From a bacterium (GTDB lineage: Bacteria > Patescibacteria > Dojkabacteria > JAKAPS01 > JAJZLI01), in contig JAJZDR010000011.1 of the NCBI GenBank assembly GCA_021805885.1, positions 1 through 9,687 on the forward strand: a stretch of 9,687 nt of DNA, read 5' to 3'. The stretch's first letter is position 1. Every line of letters starts with the position of its first letter. Below the pieces are notes generated by a model. It saw only the letters and a program-made list of their open reading frames with translations. It was not told the DNA's origin and did no database searches. Below, in pieces: positions 5,964 through 9,687 of this stretch. Made by a program: the position numbers and the translations under genes.

Positions 5964-6380
5964 CTATTGTTTTACCATAGGTGTTTTAATTCTATTTATA
6001 CATTCTCCTCTATCATTATATATGTATTCTGTGAGTGTCCTATTCCCTTTATTATCAGTATATATAGCACCTATAGAGACTCCATTTTCATCATATATAT
6101 ATTTATACTGCCTACCGTTTACATAGTTAACCTTAGCTATTAATTTACCATGCTTATCACTTACATACTCAGACATACTCTGTCTTCCATCAGAAAAAAC
6201 AGATACTTCTTTTATAAGTTTACCAAACATATCAAAATGGTACTCTCTCCTTTCTCCATCTGGCATGACATATGTCCTTTGGCTGACCCTGCCCAATTCA
6301 TCATATGAACATTCATATCTACCTAAACCTGTAGGCAAATAAACTATTTCTTCAGTAGCTAAAGGTTTTTCCATTTTCAT
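5964..6380 (-). CDS. Small YD/RHS-like repeat protein, first of tandem pair
   Basis: 138 residues made almost wholly of five YD-like units of 22-25 residues. They open with DELG (27), DMFG (50), DKHG (75), DENG (97) and NDRG (122), each preceded by Tyr/Phe-rich strands: YECSYDELGR, YHFDMFGKL, YKYIYDENG, EYIYNDRG. Mid-unit PDG, SDG, VNG and NKG turns lie between strands. This is closer to the RHS/YD consensus (YxYDxxGRL) than its downstream neighbour. There is no signal peptide, membrane segment or toxin domain, so it is predicted to be cytosolic. It may be a short beta-repeat solenoid or half-turn, or an orphan fragment-derived family. The first ATG is chosen because a perfect TATAAT lies six bases upstream. 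The pair probably arose by duplication and may be one transcript. Confidence 0.75.
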   Translation of the reverse strand: MKMEKPLATEEIVYLPTGLGRYECSYDELGRVSQRTYVMPDGERREYHFDMFGKLIKEVSVFSDGRQSMSEYVSDKHGKLIAKVNYVNGRQYKYIYDENGVSIGAIYTDNKGNRTLTEYIYNDRGECINRIKTPMVKQ

Positions 6381-6497
6381 TCAGTAATTATACCGTAACC
6401 TATATAGTTCACCAAACGACTTTAATTTATGGGGAATTTCAGAATAACTAGAATCTATTTTATCAATAAGCATTTCTAAAATAGTGCTCTTTTTTCC
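6381..6497 (-). pseudogene. Remnant of an MscS-type channel C-terminus
   Basis: On the minus strand an open stretch reads GKKSTILEMLIDKIDSSY and continues to a TGA at 6383-6381. STILEMLIDKID differs by one residue (D for E) from STILEMLIEKID at residues 290-301 of the intact MscS channel ending at 7856. At DNA level 6454-6492 matches 7884-7922 at 34 of 39 positions, in the same orientation. An in-frame TAA (6500-6498) cuts the frame immediately upstream. The peptide FTIK, like FSIK of the intact protein, appears just before it in another frame (FTIKEKRAL), suggesting a frameshift. No start, membrane part or pore remains, so this is a decayed paralogue or a partial duplication. Its end overlaps the YD-repeat promoter. 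Confidence 0.6.
6387..6415 (-). promoter_or_regulatory. Promoter of the YD-repeat pair, leaderless geometry
   Basis: On the minus strand, TTGGTG (6415-6410, TTG matching), a 17-base spacer and a perfect TATAAT (6392-6387). Six bases (TACTGA) then precede the ATG at 6380. No Shine-Dalgarno sequence is present. Confidence 0.6.
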
Positions 6498-6558
6498 TTA
6501 ATAGTGAATAATAACGTATATAGTTACACAAATAAAATATCTTTTTTCATTTACTGTA

Positions 6559-6999
6559 TTACCCGTATTTCATTTCAAGCAGTTCTTTGATTTGAAGCAA
6601 TATAGGTTTCCACCCATTCTCTACCATACTCTCAACATCTTCTTGTGAGGAATTGTCACCTTGAGTCAATGTAAGTCTTGTTTTATTATTGTCACTAGAT
6701 AGTTCATATGTAACTATGTGGTAATTCTCTGGTTTATCTTCTTGTCCAGCTAAAGGACTCCAATGTGAGGTTTTAACTATCTTATTTGACTCAAAAGCTA
6801 GTACCTCACCTTTATCTTCATAAGGTTTCCCATTCCACTCACCACTCCATGTGATAGGATGCCCAACTACCCAATCGGTTTTAGTATTAGTGCCATGTAG
6901 GTATTGTTTTATTATTTCTGGATTTGTAAGAGCCTCCCATACTTTATTTACAGGAGCTTCAATAATTATTGAGGTTGATGCTGAAAATGTGCTATTCAT
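6559..6999 (-). CDS. SRPBCC / AHSA1-like (START-fold) protein
   Basis: 146 residues, typical length for the Aha1 C-terminal-like (AHSA1) branch of the SRPBCC superfamily, which forms a deep hydrophobic ligand pocket. Hallmarks: an N-terminal strand plus IEAPVNKVWEALTNPEIIKQYLHG (12-36, the classic opening); the strand segment DWVVGHPITWSGEWNGKPYEDKGEVLAFESNKIVKTSHW; the THxxxxLTLTQGDN-like strand TRLTLTQGDN; and a C-terminal helix NGWKPILLQIKELLE (GWxxxLxxLKxxLE). It has no membrane segment. The ligand is unknown; family members bind lipids, polyketides or act as co-chaperone-like proteins. It is a single-gene transcript with its own leaderless promoter and is not clearly linked to neighbours. 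It may be an acquired gene. Confidence 0.9.
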   Translation of the reverse strand: MNSTFSASTSIIIEAPVNKVWEALTNPEIIKQYLHGTNTKTDWVVGHPITWSGEWNGKPYEDKGEVLAFESNKIVKTSHWSPLAGQEDKPENYHIVTYELSSDNNKTRLTLTQGDNSSQEDVESMVENGWKPILLQIKELLEMKYG

Positions 7000-7005
7000 G
7001 GTTTT

Positions 7006-7034
7006 ATGATAGTACTAAATAAGCATAATAGCAA
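7006..7034 (-). promoter_or_regulatory. Promoter of the SRPBCC gene, leaderless geometry
   Basis: On the minus strand, TTGCTA (7034-7029, 4/6 to TTGACA), a 17-base spacer and TATCAT (7011-7006, 5/6 to TATAAT). Six bases (AAAACC) then precede the ATG at 6999. Confidence 0.6.
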
Positions 7035-7255
7035 ACTAAGAAGGATTAGAATAAATTCCAACCTGTTGTAATAAAAAATATTAGAACCTATCTATAAAGT
7101 GTACTAGAGACTCTGTATGATACATTACAGTAAAGAAACTTGAAACCTCTATTATCAGGGAGTTGAGATTTGCTTTATCTCTAGGCTAGGTATTTTATGT
7201 TATTACCTAATCACCCCGCTATATTCATTTTACTGAAGATACCACAAAGTTGGAA
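7035..7255. other. Intergenic region with clustered inverted repeats, no gene seen
   Basis: No plausible coding frame on either strand between the SRPBCC and toxin-antitoxin promoters. It holds several short inverted repeats: adjacent AGAGACTCT (7106-7114) and GTATGATAC (7115-7123); GAGAT/ATCTC (7165-7169 with 7177-7181, loop of 7); and TAGGTA/TACCTA (7187-7192 with 7204-7209, loop of 11). The last two are bracketed by GGG (7158-7160) and CCCC (7214-7217), so a three-way-junction fold is possible. A structured RNA is only a guess. Confidence 0.3.
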
Positions 7256-7284
7256 TTGACAAGTATATATAATAGTAATACAAT
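7256..7284 (+). promoter_or_regulatory. Strong promoter of the toxin-antitoxin operon, leaderless geometry
   Basis: A perfect TTGACA (7256-7261), a 17-base spacer and TACAAT (7279-7284, 5/6). Six bases (ATATAT) then precede the ATG at 7291. This is the best promoter in the window. Alternating TA runs on both sides of the -10 (7264-7270 and 7284-7291) form an imperfect A/T-rich symmetry that could serve the ribbon-helix-helix antitoxin as operator. The operator role is inference from family behaviour. Confidence 0.75.
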
Positions 7285-7290
7285 ATATAT

Positions 7291-7566
7291 ATGACTAAAA
7301 CTATTCTAAACATTAAGATAGCTCCTCAAACTAAGCTTCAAATTCAAGAATTCGCTGCTGAGTTAGGAGTACCAGTTAGTGTTATTATAAATGCTCAAGT
7401 TAAACAAATGCTAAGAGATAGAAAAATAGTACTTAGTACTGAGCTAGAACCTACCCCTTATCTAGTAAAAATTATGGAACAAGTTGAGAAAGATTTGATA
7501 GCTAATAAGAATATGACCAAAGCTATGAATGTTAAAGAAGCTATTGCATATCTTAATTTGTTATGA
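7291..7566 (+). CDS. RelB/DinJ-type antitoxin
   Basis: 91 residues. The N-terminal about 45 residues (TILNIKIAPQTKLQIQEFAAELGVPVSVIINAQVKQML) fit the beta strand plus two helices of a ribbon-helix-helix DNA-binding domain as in RelB/DinJ antitoxins. The C-terminal half (VEKDLIANKNMTKAMNVKEAIAYLNLL) is the segment expected to wrap and neutralise the toxin. Its TGA overlaps the toxin ATG by four bases (ATGA, 7563-7566), the usual coupled antitoxin-toxin order. It likely represses its own promoter alone and with the toxin. The start is set by the leaderless promoter. Confidence 0.87.
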   Translation: MTKTILNIKIAPQTKLQIQEFAAELGVPVSVIINAQVKQMLRDRKIVLSTELEPTPYLVKIMEQVEKDLIANKNMTKAMNVKEAIAYLNLL

Positions 7567-7823
7567 AAGTAAGGTTTCAAAAGAGCTTTACTAATCAATT
7601 TAAAAAGCTTCCAGAAATTCAAAAGCAGCTAGTTACAGATACTATAGAATTATTTACTAAAAACCCTATGTATGAAAGTCTTCGTAATCACCCATTAAAA
7701 GATATGTGGGTCAATTATCGTTCAATTACAGCAGATAGTGATTTGCGATTACACTATCGAATCGTTGATAAGGATACAACTCTATTTGTTGCAGTAGGTA
7801 CTCATGACGAACTCTACAGATAG
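7563..7823 (+). CDS. RelE/YafQ-family mRNA interferase toxin
   Basis: 86 residues, standard size for the RelE/ParE superfamily. The sequence follows the YafQ-like plan: KSFTNQFKKLPEIQKQLVTDTIELFTKNPMYESLRNHPL (helical hairpin), then the strand set WVNYRSITADSDLRLHYRIVDKDTTLFVAVGTHDELYR. The conserved elements are NHPL, YRSI, the Asp-x-x-Leu-x-x-x-Tyr-Arg segment and the terminal GTHDELY. These hold the basic, Tyr and His residues that in YafQ/RelE cleave mRNA on the ribosome. It appears intact. It is translated by coupling to the antitoxin through a 4-base overlap, without a Shine-Dalgarno sequence. A ParE-type gyrase poison is less likely given the YafQ-like C-terminus. Confidence 0.87.
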   Translation: MKVRFQKSFTNQFKKLPEIQKQLVTDTIELFTKNPMYESLRNHPLKDMWVNYRSITADSDLRLHYRIVDKDTTLFVAVGTHDELYR

Positions 7824-7833
7824 ATATGTATCC

Positions 7834-7870
7834 CTTTGATAATCATTAGTGGATATCAAGGTTTATCTTT
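7834..7870 (+). terminator. Probable terminator between the toxin gene and MscS
   Basis: CTTTGATA (7834-7841) pairs with TATCAAGG (7854-7861), eight pairs including one G-T wobble, across a 12-base loop. It is followed by the T-rich TTTATCTTT (7862-7870). It lies just after the toxin stop at 7823 and overlaps the stop codon of the convergent MscS gene. Confidence 0.4.
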
Positions 7871-8785
7871 AATGTATAGTAGGTCTATTTTTTCAATAAG
7901 CATTTCTAGTATAGTACTTTTTATACTAAAATCAGATTCAATGTTTTGTACATTAATTTTTATTACAACAACATAGCTTGTAAGAGAGGTTTCATCTATA
8001 TAAATATCAAAATTTTTTACTTCAAATCCATGATCCACTTTAGCTTTTTCTATTATATCTTTAATTATATCTCTAGCTTTTTTAAAAGATAATTCTTTTT
8101 TTATTTCATATTTAATCTGTACATTTAGATATTTTATATCATCTAATTCCAAAATAAATGCTTGTATTAATATACTATTTGGAATTTTAAAAGGAATCCC
8201 ATCCTCACCTATAAAGGTAGTATAAAAAAATCCAGTACTATCTATAATTCCTACATAACCTGGTAATACCAAATCTTTAGAAAAGAATTTATTAGGGTAA
8301 GCAGGAAGCAAGAAACTAAACTGCCAGGTTGTAATCTTTATTTTATCTCCTTGGTCAAATTGTTTAAATAATAATATAACAATCCCACCGAAAAGATTTG
8401 ATAGCATAGACTGAGAAGCGACTGCAAGGATAACACCCAAGAATGCTCCACCAACAAGTATATTTGTTATATTTATATTTAGTATATCAAGAACAACAAT
8501 TATTAAAACAAGGTAAGAGACTATAAGAAAAATAAAACTCAATATATTAGCCTGTTTTCTTCTTGAATATTTTTCTATAGATTTAATAATCCTTTTATCT
8601 ATAAAATTAATCATGAAATATCCAATTAAAAAAACAATTAACGCTAGAACTATATCATGCAACGTAGCAGGAAATTTTAAATATAAAAGCAATCTAGAGA
8701 AGGATAATACCACTATAATAATTATTAGTATAAATAGAAAGAATGAACTTATTACTTTTTTATTTTTTGAAATTTTTACTATCAT
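7856..8785 (-). CDS. MscS-family mechanosensitive ion channel
   Basis: 309 residues. The family opens under membrane tension to release solutes on osmotic downshock. Predicted helices: TM1 about 11-35, TM2 about 42-61, TM3 about 80-103, then the pore-lining glycine/alanine helix NILVGGAFLGVILAVASQSMLSNLFGGIVILL (108-139), matching the MscS GxxxGxxxAxxxQ pattern. The cytosolic beta domain follows (FDQGDKIKI, 143-151; VGIIDSTGFFYTTF, 178-191; IPNSIL, 201-206) and then an alpha/beta C-terminus. Between GDKI and the usual G-x-V strand is an insert of about 25 residues (TTWQFSFLLPAYPNKFFSKDLVLPGY) of a kind I associate with archaeal MscS proteins. The gene is downstream of the methyltransferase by 14 bases, in the same operon. 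Its ATG follows a 12-base palindrome. Confidence 0.9.
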   Translation of the reverse strand: MIVKISKNKKVISSFFLFILIIIIVVLSFSRLLLYLKFPATLHDIVLALIVFLIGYFMINFIDKRIIKSIEKYSRRKQANILSFIFLIVSYLVLIIVVLDILNINITNILVGGAFLGVILAVASQSMLSNLFGGIVILLFKQFDQGDKIKITTWQFSFLLPAYPNKFFSKDLVLPGYVGIIDSTGFFYTTFIGEDGIPFKIPNSILIQAFILELDDIKYLNVQIKYEIKKELSFKKARDIIKDIIEKAKVDHGFEVKNFDIYIDETSLTSYVVVIKINVQNIESDFSIKSTILEMLIEKIDLLYIKDKP

Positions 8786-8799
8786 GGGATCTAGATCCT
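8786..8799 (-). promoter_or_regulatory. Palindromic ribosome-binding region of MscS
   Basis: Read on the minus strand, AAAGGATCTAGATCCC precedes the ATG, beginning within the methyltransferase stop codon. The 12-base GGATCTAGATCC is a perfect palindrome. The AAGGA part could pair with 16S rRNA, 10 bases before the ATG, and would be hidden if the palindrome folds. One C separates palindrome and ATG. Confidence 0.4.
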
Positions 8800-9426
8800 T
8801 TATGTTCTCAATATATAATAAATATTATCTCTTGCTTTAAATTTGTGAAGTACTTTTAATTTTAAAATTTTAATATATTCTTCAATTTCACTATCTTCAA
8901 TATAGCATACATACCTATTTGTTTCTTTGTTCCAAGATACTAGATAATTATTATCACCTATATTCTTAAATTTAGAATCATCTTTATTAAAATGCCACAA
9001 AGATATTACTATTATAGCATTTTTATTCATTATTGTCTTTATCTCCTCCAAAATCTTAATCCTAAGTTTAAATGATGGACAATGATGAATAACTGCAATT
9101 AGAATAGCCATATCCAATTTTTTATTTAATTTTTTCTCCCAATCATTTTTTGTTATATCAATATTTAGATATTTATATAGAGGATTATGTGCTTTTGCTT
9201 TTTTAAGTAGTGAATCCGAAAAATCAATTCCTAAGTATTTATCTTTATTAAAAAATTTAGAGAACCTTCCATTTCCACAACCTATATCTAGAACAGAGTC
9301 TGTATTTTTTATATATTTTAAAATTACATCAAATTCACTCCAAAAATTTTTACGTGACTTATTAAACGATTCAGCATAGTTCTCGTAAAAATTTTTATTA
9401 ATTTCAATAAGCTTCTGTTCGTCCAT
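8800..9426 (-). CDS. Trm9-like class I SAM-dependent methyltransferase
   Basis: 208 residues. SAM-binding motifs: VLDIGCGNGRF (45-55), YLGIDFSDSLL (64-74, Asp68 for the ribose) and NIDITKNDW (88-96). The N-terminal NFYENYAESFNKSRKNFW (12-29) and the catalytic-face motif AVIHHCPSFKLRIKIL (111-126) closely resemble eukaryotic Trm9/ALKBH8 (pattern FYxxxAxxFxxTRxxxW and AVxHHxSTxERR). Those enzymes methylate wobble uridine side chains in tRNA. The bacterial substrate is unknown, so tRNA is an inference. An in-frame GTG nine bases upstream (9433-9435) is an alternative start. ATG is preferred because AAGGTG is well spaced before it and the same palindrome-C-ATG layout occurs at the next gene. First gene of a two-gene operon with MscS. 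Confidence 0.85.
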   Translation of the reverse strand: MDEQKLIEINKNFYENYAESFNKSRKNFWSEFDVILKYIKNTDSVLDIGCGNGRFSKFFNKDKYLGIDFSDSLLKKAKAHNPLYKYLNIDITKNDWEKKLNKKLDMAILIAVIHHCPSFKLRIKILEEIKTIMNKNAIIVISLWHFNKDDSKFKNIGDNNYLVSWNKETNRYVCYIEDSEIEEYIKILKLKVLHKFKARDNIYYILRT

Positions 9427-9458
9427 GAGGTGCACCTTCTATATATGTTATAATTATA
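9427..9458 (-). promoter_or_regulatory. Promoter and palindromic ribosome-binding region of the methyltransferase
   Basis: On the minus strand a perfect TATAAT (9458-9453) is followed about 13 bases later by AGAAGGTGCACCTC and the ATG. AGGTGCACCT (9437-9428) is a perfect 10-base palindrome separated from the ATG by a single C. AAGGTG lies six bases before the ATG, a normal Shine-Dalgarno distance. This is the only clearly leadered transcription-unit start in the window. Confidence 0.45.
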
Positions 9459-9490
9459 CATCAGTGAAAAAATATTTATTAGATATTAAT

Positions 9491-9687
9491 ATGAAACAGC
9501 CTTTACCTGTAAAACCTTTAAATTTCTCTAACCAGAATATAATAGAAACCCTAATTGATAATCCATCCCAAGATATAAAAACACTTATTAGAGAAAGTAA
9601 CTTATCCCAAAGCAAAGTAATAACTCTATACAAAAAATTGTGTAAGGATAAGAATATTACAGAAGACTATTCCCTAATACAAAAAAT
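9491..9687 (+). CDS. N-terminal part of a probable helix-turn-helix protein (3' truncated)
   Basis: An open frame from ATG 9491 runs off the right edge (65 complete codons), divergent from the methyltransferase. Residues about 17-60 (IIETLIDNPSQDIKTLIRESNLSQSKVITLYKKLCKDKNITEDYSL) have the spacing of a winged-helix or helix-turn-helix DNA-binding domain: helix, short turn, helix LIRESNLSQSKVITLYKKL. The role is therefore tentatively regulatory, perhaps joined to another domain beyond the window. A -10-like TTAGAT (9479-9484) lies six bases before the ATG, again compatible with leaderless initiation, but no good -35 is seen. The family cannot be named from this fragment. Confidence 0.6.
   Translation, partial: MKQPLPVKPLNFSNQNIIETLIDNPSQDIKTLIRESNLSQSKVITLYKKLCKDKNITEDYSLIQK

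Noticed and set aside
8613..8840. 75-codon plus-strand frame opposite the MscS N-terminus
   Set aside because: Shadow of the MscS membrane helices; no start signal.
1..9687. CRISPR array, insertion sequence or integron attC array
   Set aside because: No regularly spaced direct repeats, transposase, integrase or terminal inverted repeats were seen; the only duplicated segment is the MscS remnant.

Overview
This is an AT-rich bacterial window. It uses the standard bacterial code (TGA is a stop, for example at the ends of the DHH and mechanosensitive-channel genes). It has short intergenic gaps, bacterial -10/-35 promoters and very little use of Shine-Dalgarno sequences. Most genes that begin a transcription unit have a -10 hexamer ending only 6-7 bases before the ATG, which implies leaderless mRNAs. 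The low GC, leaderless starts, small cytosolic proteins of unknown function, a Trm9-like methyltransferase and an archaeal-looking MscS insert suggest a Patescibacteria (CPR) genome, perhaps near Dojkabacteria/WS6. The lineage is inference, because no marker gene is present.

Layout. 1-599 is the 3' part of an HD-domain phosphohydrolase (+). It converges on a 146-residue protein with a Pro/Gln/Asn-rich head and a PH-like body (-). That gene is divergent from an exodeoxyribonuclease III gene (+), whose 3' end holds a promoter for a 53-residue single-span membrane protein. A doubtful 60-codon ORF follows, then a winged-helix plus Fic protein (+). Next is a two-gene + operon: a GT2 glycosyltransferase with a membrane tail and a DHH-family phosphoesterase.

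From 5499 to 6999 the strand switches. Two tandem mini YD/RHS-repeat proteins are followed upstream by a remnant of an MscS C-terminus and an SRPBCC/AHSA1-type protein. A structured-looking intergenic stretch precedes a RelB/RelE-type toxin-antitoxin operon (+) with a near-consensus promoter. That operon converges on a minus-strand operon of a Trm9-like SAM methyltransferase and an MscS channel. The window ends in the 5' part of a probable helix-turn-helix protein (+).

The genes do not form one pathway; this is a mix of housekeeping and accessory genes. The most unusual signals are: the repeated leaderless promoter geometry; a palindrome followed by C and ATG at the starts of both genes of the methyltransferase-MscS operon; the paired mini YD-repeat proteins; the MscS remnant about 1.4 kb from an intact copy; and two enzymes (Fic and DHH) that appear to lack an expected active-site histidine.
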